Notes: generated by a model from the letters alone, not told the origin. Counted from the stretch's first letter, positions 46,505 to 56,373 are shown. The stretch: DNA of 60,469 nucleotides from Candidatus Gastranaerophilales bacterium (GCA_944323425.1 CALUSL010000010.1:1-60469); one strand, 5' to 3'. Numbers and translations are program-made.

Positions 46505-47905
46505 TTAGAAAAAATTCTTTAGTTCTTCAGCCTTTTCCCTTGAATCTGTCTCAAAATAAATCCGTAAAAGCGGCTCTGTTCCGCTTGGTCGTACGAGTAC
46601 CCAAGTTCTTCCGTCCTCAAGATAATATTTTACACCGTCTTTCTGGTCCTTTGATTTGACTCTGTATCCGGCAATGTTTTTCAATGATGAATATTTGTCA
46701 AGCAGCAACTGCAGCTGTGATTTAGTTTCCAGTTTTATATCAACCCTGTTGTTTATAAATTCACAACCGGCTTCGTGTTTTAATTCTTCCTGCAATTCCC
46801 AGAGTGGTTTCTGTTCATAGGCAAGCATTTCCAATACCAGCAAATCAGCAAGTATGCCGTCTTTCTCCGGTATATGCCCTTTTATACTCAAACCGCCGGA
46901 TTCTTCTCCGCCTATTATTACGTCATTATCCCGCATTGCCTGACCTACCCATTTAAACCCAACGGGAGTTTCTATGATTTCCACGTCATATTTTTCAGCG
47001 ATAATATCAAGCATTCTGCTTGCACCAACGGTTTTTACAAGCTTTCCGCCATAGTGTTTATTCTTTTTGAGATGTTTTAAAAGCAAAGCGATAATTTCAT
47101 TCGGAGTTACAAATTCAGCCTTTTCGTTAATTACACCGAACCTGTCGCCGTCTCCGTCATTGCTCAAACCTATAGCATTTGTACGTCTTGCTATGAGGTC
47201 AATCAATTCACATAAATATTGAGCCTTAGGTTCTGGCATTCCTCCGCCAAAATTCACATCATGCTCCATATGAAGTGTCTCGAAATTTATTTCATTTCGC
47301 TTCAACAATTCGTCGAAATATCCTATGCTTGCGCTGTACAAACCGTCATAAACTATCTGAATTCCGGCATCTCTTATCCTGTCAAAATCAATTATTTTTT
47401 CTATATGTCTGAAATAAGCTTCCTTAAATGATTTAAATTCTACCGGATAAACTTTTTTCGCTGAAAAATCAATATTTTGATTGATATTAGAAACGATTTT
47501 GTTCGTTATTTCAGAAGTTGCAGGACCTGCATAATCAGGAATAAATTTTATTCCAAGATATTCAGGAGGATTATGCGATGCAGTGAACATTATTGCATTT
47601 GCATTAAGATGTTTTGCATTATACGCCAGCACTGGTGTAGGGATAACTGCATCCGAAACCCACACTTGAAAACCGGCTCCGGACAGAATATCAGCAGAAA
47701 ATTTTGCGAATTCCCGAGCCTTATTCCGAGGGTCATAGCCTATTATAAACAGCTTTCTAATTCCGTCTTTTTCAAGCACATATTTTGCAATTGCGTTTAT
47801 AACTTTCTCAACATTTTTTTCGTTAAACTCTTTACCGACGATAGCACGCCAGCCGTCTGTTCCAAATTTTATACTCTCGCTTTCTCCTGCCCCTGTATTT
47901 GCCAT
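46505..47905 (-). CDS. Phosphoglucomutase/phosphomannomutase family protein
   Basis: Alpha-D-phosphohexomutase: interconverts hexose 1- and 6-phosphates. Active-site TASHNPP (S110 is the phosphoserine), metal-binding DGDGDRFG (about 248), GEESGGLS (about 335) and the phosphate-binding RPSGTEPLLR near the end are all present. 466 residues is the normal length. Whether it prefers glucose, mannose or glucosamine phosphate cannot be told. It would supply sugar nucleotides and link to the GH57 glucan enzyme. Confidence 0.92.
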   Translation of the reverse strand: MANTGAGESESIKFGTDGWRAIVGKEFNEKNVEKVINAIAKYVLEKDGIRKLFIIGYDPRNKAREFAKFSADILSGAGFQVWVSDAVIPTPVLAYNAKHLNANAIMFTASHNPPEYLGIKFIPDYAGPATSEITNKIVSNINQNIDFSAKKVYPVEFKSFKEAYFRHIEKIIDFDRIRDAGIQIVYDGLYSASIGYFDELLKRNEINFETLHMEHDVNFGGGMPEPKAQYLCELIDLIARRTNAIGLSNDGDGDRFGVINEKAEFVTPNEIIALLLKHLKKNKHYGGKLVKTVGASRMLDIIAEKYDVEIIETPVGFKWVGQAMRDNDVIIGGEESGGLSIKGHIPEKDGILADLLVLEMLAYEQKPLWELQEELKHEAGCEFINNRVDIKLETKSQLQLLLDKYSSLKNIAGYRVKSKDQKDGVKYYLEDGRTWVLVRPSGTEPLLRIYFETDSREKAEELKNFF

Positions 47906-47970
47906 TTCCTTTGCCTTTTTGTAATATTAATGAATAAATCTATTTTATCAGATAATATAAATATACACAA

Positions 47971-48825
47971 ATGACTGAAGTTCTAAAAAAAATTTTATAT
48001 CTCGGACCAAAAGGTTCTTACTGTGAAATTGCCAAAAATAATTTCTGTAAACATTCCGGTTATGAAAACACAGAACAGGTGTATTTTCCCACAGTAAAAA
48101 AGATTATAAAGTATGTTGAAAAAAACAAAAATGTCGGCGGCGTCATACCAATAGAAAACTCAATAGAGGGCGTAGTCAGAGAAACTATGGACAATTTGCT
48201 GACAGTAGACGATAAAAGCCTGCAAATTACCGCAGAATCTGTAATACCGGTCAACCACTGTTTAATTTCAAAATCATCAGATATTAAAAATATAAAAAAA
48301 ATCATTTCCCACCCTCAGGCGCTGGCGCAGTGTCAGAATTATATACAAAAAACTTTCGGCGCAGATATAGAACAGATTGAAAAATCCTCCACAAGCAGAG
48401 CAGCAGAAGAGTTAACAGCTTTAGGAAGTGAATATGCAGCTATTGCAAATGCTTCAAATGCAAAAATCTACGGCTTAAACATACTTGCCGAAAATATAAA
48501 CGATGAACCTGACAACAAGACCCGTTTTGTTTTTATTTCCAGAAATACTACACAGGCTACCGGTTTTGACAAAACAAGTATTGCATTCGCAACAAAAAAT
48601 ACAGCAGGCGCACTTGTTAAAGTCTTGAATGTCTTTGATTCAATGAGCATAAATCTTCTGTATATTGACTCGAGACCTTCTAAGAAAAACCTTGGAGAGT
48701 ATGTTTTTTTTCTGGATTTTGAAGGTCACATTTCCGATGAAAAGACGAAAAGAGTACTGGATTTAATAAAGTTAAATACAAACTACATAAAAATTCTCGG
48801 CTCATACGAAAGAAAAGTTTTGTAA
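47971..48825 (+). CDS. pheA: Prephenate dehydratase
   Basis: Makes phenylpyruvate from prephenate in phenylalanine synthesis. YLGPKGSYCEIAK (10-22), IPIENSIEGVVRETMD, the TRF motif in DNKTRFVFI (about 185) and a C-terminal ACT domain (about 200-280) with YIDSRPSKKNLGEYVFF, the Phe-sensing ESRP-like site. 284 residues, a stand-alone PDT-ACT without chorismate mutase. Feedback control by Phe is expected. No clear ribosome site is seen before the ATG. Confidence 0.93.
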   Translation: MTEVLKKILYLGPKGSYCEIAKNNFCKHSGYENTEQVYFPTVKKIIKYVEKNKNVGGVIPIENSIEGVVRETMDNLLTVDDKSLQITAESVIPVNHCLISKSSDIKNIKKIISHPQALAQCQNYIQKTFGADIEQIEKSSTSRAAEELTALGSEYAAIANASNAKIYGLNILAENINDEPDNKTRFVFISRNTTQATGFDKTSIAFATKNTAGALVKVLNVFDSMSINLLYIDSRPSKKNLGEYVFFLDFEGHISDEKTKRVLDLIKLNTNYIKILGSYERKVL

Positions 48826-48861
48826 TAGCAAAAAAAATATTTACAAGTCTTGTATGATTGT

Positions 48862-49620
48862 ATGCAAGTTAAAAATATCGTAACAAAAAATATTCACGGG
48901 TTAGTTTCCCCTGTAAAAATGCAGTGGGAAAAAGGTTTTGTAAAAACCCAAAAAGCTTTTGATTTATTTGATGAAAAGCTGGGTAATCTGCATATCTCTA
49001 TTGACAAAAAATTTGATGAAACAGGTTTGAATGAAAAAGTTTTTCTTAACATCTTCAATGACTCCGAAAAAGTTCCTATTGTACAGGAAATCATTGAATT
49101 TTTCAGAAACAAAAATATACTCGGACATAATATTGAAGTTCTTGAAAAATACAGGGAAAAACATTACGGCCTCGGTGAATTAATGAGACTTTTGAGTATT
49201 GCACAAATGAATGAAAACGGCTCCGAAGCTTTTAAATTGTATTCCAAAAATACGGCAATAGGCTTTCATACCAAATATAAATTTCATCCGCATATCAGTA
49301 ATCCGGATATTATCGAAGCTTTCTTAAAAAAAATTTCATATGAGAAAACTCCGGGTCTTAAAGATTTATCAAATAGCGCAAAGATATTTGAAGAAGAAAA
49401 CTGGACAAATATTTCTTACACTTCTGAATGGATAAATAGAGTAAACAGTCTCATTTATTCATATTTAAATAAAATGTTAAAAGTAAAGCAACCCTCTAAC
49501 AAGCAGTACAGCGAAATTCCTTTTATTATAGATATGGAATTAACGAGAAACGAACTTTTGCAAAACAGAAATTTCTATAACTCACTTTTTGAGAAACGAG
49601 GTATTGATTATAAAATTTAA
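48862..49620 (+). CDS. Unknown soluble protein
   Basis: Not recognised. About 252 residues, mixed helical, Lys/Glu/Asn-rich, with no membrane segment or signal peptide. HISNPDIIEAFLKKI and FIIDMELTRNELLQNRNFYNSLFEKRGIDYKI are the most structured stretches. It lies 36 bases after pheA on the same strand and may be co-transcribed. Start uncertain: a TTG at 48850 is in frame, but I use the ATG at 48862; neither has a good ribosome site. A terminator follows. Confidence 0.5.
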   Translation: MQVKNIVTKNIHGLVSPVKMQWEKGFVKTQKAFDLFDEKLGNLHISIDKKFDETGLNEKVFLNIFNDSEKVPIVQEIIEFFRNKNILGHNIEVLEKYREKHYGLGELMRLLSIAQMNENGSEAFKLYSKNTAIGFHTKYKFHPHISNPDIIEAFLKKISYEKTPGLKDLSNSAKIFEEENWTNISYTSEWINRVNSLIYSYLNKMLKVKQPSNKQYSEIPFIIDMELTRNELLQNRNFYNSLFEKRGIDYKI

Positions 49621-49621
49621 G

Positions 49622-49642
49622 AAGCCCCGTAAAACGGGGCTT
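49622..49642. terminator. Bidirectional terminator
   Basis: Stem AAGCCCCGT/ACGGGGCTT with an AAA loop between convergent genes (the unknown at 48862 and lysS). T-rich sequence follows on the plus strand. Confidence 0.75.
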
Positions 49643-49646
49643 GCAC

Positions 49647-51170
49647 CTATTTTTCTATTTTTCTCATTGTCGGGAACGCTATAACGTCTCTTATTGACGG
49701 AGAGTCTGTCAGCAGCATAACAACCCTGTCAATACCGATACCGAGACCGCCGGCCGGAGGCATTCCGTGCTCAAGAGCACAAATAAAGTCCTCATCAATT
49801 TCCATTGCTTCTTCATCACCATTTACCTTAGCAAGTGCCTGCGCTTCGAATCTTGCTCTCTGATCAATAGGATCCGTTAATTCAGAGAAGGCATTAGCGA
49901 TTTCCCAGCCATTAACTCTTGTTTCAAAACGTTCGGTCAATCTGTCATTGTCTCTATGAACTTTAGCAAGAGGAGATATGTCTCTGGGGTAATCAATTAT
50001 ATGCACCGGTTGAATAAGGTGAGGTTCAACTTTTTCTTCGAATATTAAATCAAGAACCTGCCCCCAATTGTCACAATCATCAGCGTGGATACCTATTTCC
50101 TGAGCTTTTGATTTTGCATCTTCAACCGTATAAACTTCACCAAAATCAATACCGGTATATTCCTGAATTGCCCCTATCATTGTTTTTCTATCCCACGGAG
50201 GTGTCAAATCAATTTCTTTTCCCTGATAGGTTATTTTCATAGTTCCAAGAACATCCTGGGCAATTGAGCTTATCAGATTTTCAGTCAATGCCATCATTTC
50301 ATTGTAATCAACATATGCCTGATACAATTCCATCATTGTAAACTCAGGATTATGTCTTGTATCAATTCCCTCATTTCGGAAGCTTCTGTTGATTTCAAAT
50401 ATTTTTTCTGACAATCCACCGACCATTAAACGTTTCAAATACAATTCCGGAGCGATTCTCATATACATGTCCATATCAAGAGCATTATGATGAGTGATGA
50501 ACGGTCTGGCATTTGCACCGCCTGCCTGTGGGTGAAGCATAGGTGTTTCTACTTCCAGAAAGCCTTGTGCTGTAAGATATTCTCTTATTTTTTGAATAAT
50601 TTTACTTCTTTTTTTGAAAGTTTCTCTGACATCTTCATTTACAATAAGGTCAACATATCTCTGACGATATTTGTTCTCTACATCAGAAAAAGAGTTAAAA
50701 TTCTCAAGCTGTTCTCTTACTTCTTTGCTTATCTGTTTATTGGGAAGCGGAAGCAGAGATTTCGACAAAAGTTTCAGAGACGTTGCTTTTATTGAAAGCT
50801 CACCTCTCGGGGTTCTTCTAATAGTACCCGTAAAACCGACAATATCACCAATATCAAGAAGTTTTAACAATTTCATCTGTTCTTCTGAAAGATTTTCTTT
50901 ATGGCAGAAAATTTGAATTTTGCCGGAGTCATCCATAAGATCAATGAACATGCCCGAATTTCTCATTGCCATGACACGACCTGCCACAGAATAAACATCC
51001 TGAGTTTCTTCGCCTGCAGTAAGATTTTCATATTTTTTCTGCAGAGCTTCTGCTGATGCATTTTTGTCAAATGAATAAGGATATGGATTTATTCCCTTAT
51101 CCGCAAGTTCTGTAAGTTTTTGAATTCTTGTATTTCTTATTGCATTTTGTGTATGATTTTGATCCTGCAT
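49647..51170 (-). CDS. lysS: Lysyl-tRNA synthetase, class II
   Basis: Charges tRNA(Lys). An N-terminal OB-fold anticodon domain (about 60-150: YSVAGRVMAMRNSGMFIDL) precedes the class II core with FLEVETPMLHPQAGGANARPF (motif 2 region), RSFRNEGIDTRHNPEFTMME and the terminal GLGIGIDRVVMLLT (motif 3). 507 residues, full length. GAGGAA lies 5 bases before the ATG. Divergent from rsgA with a 94-base gap. Confidence 0.96.
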   Translation of the reverse strand: MQDQNHTQNAIRNTRIQKLTELADKGINPYPYSFDKNASAEALQKKYENLTAGEETQDVYSVAGRVMAMRNSGMFIDLMDDSGKIQIFCHKENLSEEQMKLLKLLDIGDIVGFTGTIRRTPRGELSIKATSLKLLSKSLLPLPNKQISKEVREQLENFNSFSDVENKYRQRYVDLIVNEDVRETFKKRSKIIQKIREYLTAQGFLEVETPMLHPQAGGANARPFITHHNALDMDMYMRIAPELYLKRLMVGGLSEKIFEINRSFRNEGIDTRHNPEFTMMELYQAYVDYNEMMALTENLISSIAQDVLGTMKITYQGKEIDLTPPWDRKTMIGAIQEYTGIDFGEVYTVEDAKSKAQEIGIHADDCDNWGQVLDLIFEEKVEPHLIQPVHIIDYPRDISPLAKVHRDNDRLTERFETRVNGWEIANAFSELTDPIDQRARFEAQALAKVNGDEEAMEIDEDFICALEHGMPPAGGLGIGIDRVVMLLTDSPSIRDVIAFPTMRKIEK

Positions 51171-51228
51171 ACTCTTTCCTCGTATTGTTCTTCTCTTCTT
51201 AAATCTATTTTATCAAAAATATGAAAAA

Positions 51229-51257
51229 TTTACATTGCATGTTGAATAAGCTATAAT
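51229..51257 (+). promoter_or_regulatory. Strong promoter directly before rsgA
   Basis: TTTACA (51229-51234), exactly 17 bases, perfect TATAAT (51252-51257). Only 7 bases separate the -10 from the rsgA ATG, so transcription should start at or next to the start codon. Confidence 0.75.
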
Positions 51258-51264
51258 TAGTAAG

Positions 51265-52287
51265 ATGAAAGGGCAGATTTTTAAAATACATTCAGATTTT
51301 TATTATGCAAATACAACTGAAGGCGTGTTTGAATGCAAGATAAGAGAAATTCTAAAAAAACAGCGCGAACAGATATTTGTCGGCGACTATGTAGAACTTG
51401 AACAGGAGAATACAGAATCAAAACAGGCTTTCATATCTAAAATTCTGCCCCGTAAAAACTATATTACAAAACCCAAAGTCGCCAATATAGACAGAGTTAT
51501 AATTGTCTCCGCAATTAAAGAACCGTCTCTCGACTTTGAGCAGCTAAACAGATATTTGTGCTTCTGTGAATACTACAAAATAAAACCGGTACTTTGTTTT
51601 AATAAAAATGACCTGTGCGAAACTTCTGATATTATTGAAAAAATCAAAAACATATATGAACCGCTCGGTTATGAAACGGTTTTCACATCAGCATTGAACA
51701 AAAACGGAATAAATGAGCTTGAAAATATTCTGACAGGAAACACTACGGTTTTGTGCGGTGCATCGGGAGTGGGAAAATCTTCTATAGCTAATGCCCTGAA
51801 CTCAAACCTGAATCTCAGAACAAAACCAATAAGCGAAAAAACAGGCAGAGGAACTCATACAACAAGACATTGTGAAATTATTGAGCTTGAATTTGAGGAC
51901 AAAAGAACAGCCAGGCTCGTGGATACACCCGGGTTTAGCCATTTAAAGTTTGATTTTCTCATGCCTGCTGGAATCGGTGCATTATTCCCTGAAATAAACG
52001 AACTGGAAGGCGGATGTAAATTTAAAGATTGCTTACATATCTCAGAGGTTGGATGTAATATAATAAAACATAAAGACAAAATCGATGAGACCAGATATGA
52101 TAGCTATCTGAAATTTGTTGACGAAGCAAAAGAATATAAAACTAAAGTTACATACTCAGGCACGAAAACAGAAAGTGGTTCGAAAATATTACATAACAAG
52201 ACTTTTACAAAAATAAGCAGTAAAAAGAGAGTTACATCCAGAAAAAGAGAAAATCAGGATACACATAAAGGAAAATACGATGAATGA
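51265..52287 (+). CDS. rsgA: Ribosome small-subunit biogenesis GTPase RsgA
   Basis: GTPase that helps mature the 30S subunit. It has the circularly permuted order of RsgA: G4 NKND (113-116), then the P-loop GASGVGKSS (165-173), then DTPG (220-223); an N-terminal OB-fold and a C-terminal zinc knuckle (CKFKDCLH..C) frame it. 340 residues, with a basic C-terminal tail of about 40 residues. No ribosome site; the -10 box is 7 bases upstream, suggesting a leaderless mRNA. Overlaps ispA by 8 bases. Confidence 0.94.
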   Translation: MKGQIFKIHSDFYYANTTEGVFECKIREILKKQREQIFVGDYVELEQENTESKQAFISKILPRKNYITKPKVANIDRVIIVSAIKEPSLDFEQLNRYLCFCEYYKIKPVLCFNKNDLCETSDIIEKIKNIYEPLGYETVFTSALNKNGINELENILTGNTTVLCGASGVGKSSIANALNSNLNLRTKPISEKTGRGTHTTRHCEIIELEFEDKRTARLVDTPGFSHLKFDFLMPAGIGALFPEINELEGGCKFKDCLHISEVGCNIIKHKDKIDETRYDSYLKFVDEAKEYKTKVTYSGTKTESGSKILHNKTFTKISSKKRVTSRKRENQDTHKGKYDE

Positions 52288-53161
52288 TAAGACAAAAGTA
52301 ATAATTGACGAATATAAAAATGCCGTAAACAAAAAACTGGATGAATATTTAAAAATTAAGTATCCGGAAGAAATATGGGAGTCAATGAGATACTCCGTAC
52401 TTGCTGACGGAAAAAGAATTCGTCCGGTTATGGCGTTAGAAACCTGCAATGTCTTATCTGGAAGCTATGAAAAAGCACTTCCTGTTGCTTGCGCAATAGA
52501 AATGCTTCACTGCCAGAGTCTTATCCATGATGACTTGCCCTGCATGGACAATGATGACTACAGACGGGGTAAATTAACAAATCATAAAGTCTTTGGCGAA
52601 TCTACAGCTGTACTTGCAGGAGATGCTCTCCTGTCTTTTGCACCGCAAATGATAATTCAGCATACGGAATGTGAAAATTCTATAAAACTTAAAATTCTTG
52701 AAGAATTTCTTGTCAGCGCGGGGGCTGAAAAGTTGATAGCAGGTCAGGTTGTTGACATTGCCTCTGAAGGAAAACAAATAGATAAAGAAACTCTTGATTT
52801 TATTCATAAAAACAAAACAGGCGCACTTTTCAATCTTTCCATTAGAGCCGGTGCAATGCTCGGCGGAGCTGATGAAAAGACGCTGGCAGCATTAACAGAA
52901 TTTGCTGAAAAATTGGGACTCGCATTTCAGATTTCCGATGATATTCTTGATGAAACAGCCACACTGGATACTCTTGGCAAAACTCCCCACAAAGACAAAG
53001 CCGCAGGCAAAGTTACGTATTTAAGCTTTTACGGTATGGATGAAGCAAAAAAACGTCTGGCATTTCTTTGTGAAAGTGCTTGTGATATACTTAATACGAA
53101 CAATATAAATTCGGAAGTATTACGAGAAATCGCATTGGGTATCAATGAAAGGGTGAGGTAA
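52280..53161 (+). CDS. ispA: Polyprenyl (farnesyl/geranylgeranyl) diphosphate synthase
   Basis: Short-chain isoprenyl diphosphate synthase. First Asp-rich motif DDLPCMD (84-90), KRIRP (45-49) for IPP binding, and the second DDILDE (about 227-232) are present. 293 residues, in the FPP synthase range. The chain length of the product is not certain. Within an operon: overlaps rsgA and shares one base with the DUF212 gene. Confidence 0.9.
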   Translation: MNDKTKVIIDEYKNAVNKKLDEYLKIKYPEEIWESMRYSVLADGKRIRPVMALETCNVLSGSYEKALPVACAIEMLHCQSLIHDDLPCMDNDDYRRGKLTNHKVFGESTAVLAGDALLSFAPQMIIQHTECENSIKLKILEEFLVSAGAEKLIAGQVVDIASEGKQIDKETLDFIHKNKTGALFNLSIRAGAMLGGADEKTLAALTEFAEKLGLAFQISDDILDETATLDTLGKTPHKDKAAGKVTYLSFYGMDEAKKRLAFLCESACDILNTNNINSEVLREIALGINERVR

Positions 53162-53616
53162 TGTACGAAATCAATACGGGGTCAGAGGTTTTAATAAACG
53201 GTATAATTGCCGCCTGCATTGCTCAGGCACTAAAAGTAATGTTTTTCTTTATAAAAAATAAAAAAATAAACTTTAAAATATTCACAACCACAGGCGGTAT
53301 GCCCAGTTCTCACAGTGCAGGAGTCATTGGAATCGCGACCTCAGTCGGATTAATCGACGGATTTAATTCTGTAACTTTTGCAATTGCGTTCGGATATTCA
53401 CTTGTTGTAATGTATGACGCAGCAGGTGTCAGACGTTCTGCCGGAAAAATCGCAGCATCGCTCAATAGAGTCATGGAGGATTTTTATGCTCACCGTCCTT
53501 CCGCTGCCGGAGAAAAATTAAAAGAATTACTCGGGCACACACCTTTTGAAGTTTTTGTAGGTGCAATACTCGGAGCAGCCATCGCATTTGTACTTCATTT
53601 TTACGTTTTATCATAA
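53161..53616 (+). CDS. DUF212 / divergent PAP2-family membrane protein
   Basis: 151 residues with four hydrophobic segments. GGMPSSHSAGV (about 45-55) is the PAP2-like phosphatase motif and DAAGVRR with a following RPSAAGEKLKELLGHTP is typical of DUF212. It follows ispA in a TAATG stop-start overlap and could dephosphorylate isoprenoid phosphates, but that is inferred only from the context. The family has no settled role. Confidence 0.85.
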   Translation: MYEINTGSEVLINGIIAACIAQALKVMFFFIKNKKINFKIFTTTGGMPSSHSAGVIGIATSVGLIDGFNSVTFAIAFGYSLVVMYDAAGVRRSAGKIAASLNRVMEDFYAHRPSAAGEKLKELLGHTPFEVFVGAILGAAIAFVLHFYVLS

Positions 53617-53629
53617 ATAATGATATTAT
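53600..53629 (+). promoter_or_regulatory. Weak candidate promoter for the histidine kinase gene
   Basis: TTTACG (53600-53605) within the 3' end of the upstream gene, 18 bases, TATTAT (53624-53629), then 6 bases to the ATG. Same close spacing as at rsgA and oppB. Confidence 0.35.
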
Positions 53630-53635
53630 ATTTGT

Positions 53636-55312
53636 ATGGTAAATCTGGCTAAATTTGAATTTTTTAATAATTTTTCCGCTGCGGTGCTCGTTGTTGACTT
53701 GAGCGGAAAAATTGTTTTTCGCAACTTTCAGTTTACAAAAACATTCGGAAATATAAAAAATTTAGAACGATTCGCAAATTATTTCAATTTTGATATATGT
53801 CTGCTCGATACGGATAATATTCAGAAAGCAAATCCAATAAGTTTTGCCCTTTCGTCAGCCGAAAATTTTTTCGCAACATCTGTTTATCAAAGGACAAAAG
53901 AACTCTTTCAGTATTTTGAAATCTCATCATTTTTTTATGACGAAAACAAAGTCATTATTTTAAACGATATTACCGCAATAAATAACTACAATGAACTCTC
54001 AAAGCGCTATGAAAATCTAAAAAATGATTACGGCAAAATTCTGGAAGAAAATAAAGATTTTTCAAATTTTCAACAAAAAGCTCAGAATCAAGCCATAAAA
54101 ATGGCGCTAATGCACAGAGTCTCAAATGTTATAAGAGAATCTATAAATATCTCAAAAATTATAGGCTCAGCGCTAAAAGAATTATACAATTTATTTGCGG
54201 CCGTAAAAGTCTACTACGCAAAAACTGAAGATACAAATTATGTAATAGAATATGTCTATCCTCAAAAATACAGATCTTGTATAGGCTCCGTTATAGAGCT
54301 TGAAAAAGAAGCCACAAAAGAAATACTTTCAAAAAATATAAGAACAAACCCGTGCATGAAAGAATTTCTAAATAGTGAAAACACATATCCCATGCCTGTA
54401 ACAAGAATTATTGTTCCTGTATACAGATTGAATGAATCTCTGGGTATATTGATAATTTATACAGCGCAAAAAAATGCGGCAGACCTTCAGAATGATATTT
54501 TGCAATCAATCGCCACACAGCTGGCAACTGCGATTGTACAGGCTTCATTATTTGAACAAATCACCGCAAAAAATGAAGAACTCCAAAATACATTAACAGA
54601 ACTAAAAGAAACACAGATTCAACTTATAAATTCTGAAAAAATGGCATCACTGGGGCAGCTGGTCGCAGGAGTTGCTCACGAAATCAATACACCGCTCGGC
54701 TCTATAAATTCAAACAATGATATTTTAAATAAACTCATTAAAAGACTTGATTGTGTAGATATTGCGGAAACAATGCTGAAAATCAACGAAATAGATAAGG
54801 AGGCAATCAAACGTATAAGCCAGATTGTTCAAAGTTTGAAAAAATTTGTAAGATTGGACGAATCAGAATTACAATTTGCAGATATAAACAAAGAAATAGA
54901 TTTGACCCTTGAAATAATAAAACATGAAACAAAAAACAAAATAAAAATTATTAAAAACTATTCCAATCTGCCTCAAATAAAATGTTACCCGAACATACTG
55001 AACCAGGTTTTTATGAATCTTCTTGTTAATGCTTGCCAGAGTATTGAAACAGAGGGAGAAATAGTTATTACTACGGAATTTGCTGATGGTATGCTGACGG
55101 TAAAAATAAAAGACAACGGCTCAGGTATAGATGAATCAATAAAGGATAAAATCTTTACCGCCGGAACAACAACAAAAAAAGTAGGAATAGGCACCGGACT
55201 CGGGCTTGCTATTTCTCAAAAAATAATTCAAAAACACAACGGCACAATAACTTTTTCATCAAAAAAGGACAAGGGAACAGAATTTACTATAAAAATCCCT
55301 CAAATGCAGTAA
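53636..55312 (+). CDS. Cytoplasmic sensor histidine kinase (PAS-GAF-HisKA-HATPase)
   Basis: Order: PAS-like N-terminus (about 1-120), coiled coil (about 120-155), GAF domain (about 160-310), a second coiled coil, a dimerisation/phosphoacceptor domain with H348 in GVAHEINTPLG, and an ATPase domain with N box NLLVNACQSIE, DNGSGI (G1) and GTGLGLAIS (G2). 558 residues. No membrane segment, so it senses an internal signal. No response regulator is adjacent: an orphan kinase. It has no ribosome site. Confidence 0.9.
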   Translation: MVNLAKFEFFNNFSAAVLVVDLSGKIVFRNFQFTKTFGNIKNLERFANYFNFDICLLDTDNIQKANPISFALSSAENFFATSVYQRTKELFQYFEISSFFYDENKVIILNDITAINNYNELSKRYENLKNDYGKILEENKDFSNFQQKAQNQAIKMALMHRVSNVIRESINISKIIGSALKELYNLFAAVKVYYAKTEDTNYVIEYVYPQKYRSCIGSVIELEKEATKEILSKNIRTNPCMKEFLNSENTYPMPVTRIIVPVYRLNESLGILIIYTAQKNAADLQNDILQSIATQLATAIVQASLFEQITAKNEELQNTLTELKETQIQLINSEKMASLGQLVAGVAHEINTPLGSINSNNDILNKLIKRLDCVDIAETMLKINEIDKEAIKRISQIVQSLKKFVRLDESELQFADINKEIDLTLEIIKHETKNKIKIIKNYSNLPQIKCYPNILNQVFMNLLVNACQSIETEGEIVITTEFADGMLTVKIKDNGSGIDESIKDKIFTAGTTTKKVGIGTGLGLAISQKIIQKHNGTITFSSKKDKGTEFTIKIPQMQ

Positions 55313-55335
55313 TAAAAATATGATATATTATTATT

Positions 55336-56352
55336 ATGGCGAAGATTAGAACACTTGCATTCAGCGATTTACAAAAAGTTAAAAAAATGATTTCTATGCT
55401 TCCCACAGCGGAGAGCGAAAATTTTTATTTCGGGCTTGGCGAAGCATATGTTCCTTTTCCGCTAAATTTTTTGCATGATCTTCTACCATTAAAATTCAAG
55501 TTCTGCAATGAATCTTATGTTGCAACAGAAAAAAGAGAAATAAACGGAATGATTTCTCTAAATCCAATTCCAGGAAATCATTGTTGCTGGCGAATAAATA
55601 AACTGATACTAAAAGAGAATGCTTATGAAGTCGGAAGACAACTTGTAGACTATGTTGTCGCCAGATATGGAGCGGCAGGTGCAAATACGTTCGTGGTGCG
55701 GGTAGATGAACACCATGAAGAAATTATTGAGCTTTTTTCAAAAGGCTGTGGATTCAGAGTCTGTTCATCAGAGCAGCTCTGGAAAATGAAAGAAATCAAT
55801 CTACAGCAGCCTTTTTTCGACAAAGGTTTCTTCCGCCCGTTTAAAAATTCTGATGCTTTTCAGGTAGCATCACTCTGTAACGAACTGATTCTTCCATATT
55901 TTAGATATTCGCTTGAAAAGAAGAAACAGGAATTTTATGATGTTTTATTTTCCGGATTAAGTAAAAATACTTATTTCAAATACGTTTTAGAGGACAACAG
56001 CCGAAATCCGATAAAGGGCTATTTTTCTATCCAAACCGATGATAATGTAAATTTTATTCTTGATATAAATCTTATACAGCCGTATATTGAACATTACCCT
56101 GATATAATAAATTTCTGCATAGGGCAAATACTTATGCGCAAAAAAGATTTTAATCTTTATATTATCAATAAAAAATACCAGAATACAGCATCAAAAACAG
56201 AAGAATATTTGAATACAAACGGTTTTGAATGTATAAATCACAGAATAGTAATGGTAAAAGATTTCTACAAAAAAATTCAAGAACCTGAAAGACTTGCAAA
56301 ACCCGCAATTGTGTTTAATGACATCGGGCGAAAACCGGCATTTAAGATTTAG
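55336..56352 (+). CDS. GNAT-fold protein of two GNAT-like halves
   Basis: 338 residues. The N-terminal half (about 1-155) and the C-terminal half (about 165-320) each read like a GNAT acetyltransferase: KIRTLAFSDLQKVKKMI and RPFKNSDAFQVASLCNELI at their starts, and FSKGCGFRVCSSEQLWKM and LNTNGFECINHRIVMVKDF at their ends. The acetyl-CoA loop (Q/R-x-x-G-x-G/A) is not clear in either half, so activity is uncertain. It follows the histidine kinase by 23 bases and has no ribosome site. Confidence 0.6.
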   Translation: MAKIRTLAFSDLQKVKKMISMLPTAESENFYFGLGEAYVPFPLNFLHDLLPLKFKFCNESYVATEKREINGMISLNPIPGNHCCWRINKLILKENAYEVGRQLVDYVVARYGAAGANTFVVRVDEHHEEIIELFSKGCGFRVCSSEQLWKMKEINLQQPFFDKGFFRPFKNSDAFQVASLCNELILPYFRYSLEKKKQEFYDVLFSGLSKNTYFKYVLEDNSRNPIKGYFSIQTDDNVNFILDINLIQPYIEHYPDIINFCIGQILMRKKDFNLYIINKKYQNTASKTEEYLNTNGFECINHRIVMVKDFYKKIQEPERLAKPAIVFNDIGRKPAFKI

Positions 56353-56373
56353 TATTAATTTAAAAAATATTAT

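Noticed and set aside
47477-47974. Open frame opposite the phosphohexomutase gene
   Set aside because: Antisense to a clear enzyme gene; Cys/Phe/Ile-rich translation typical of shadow frames.
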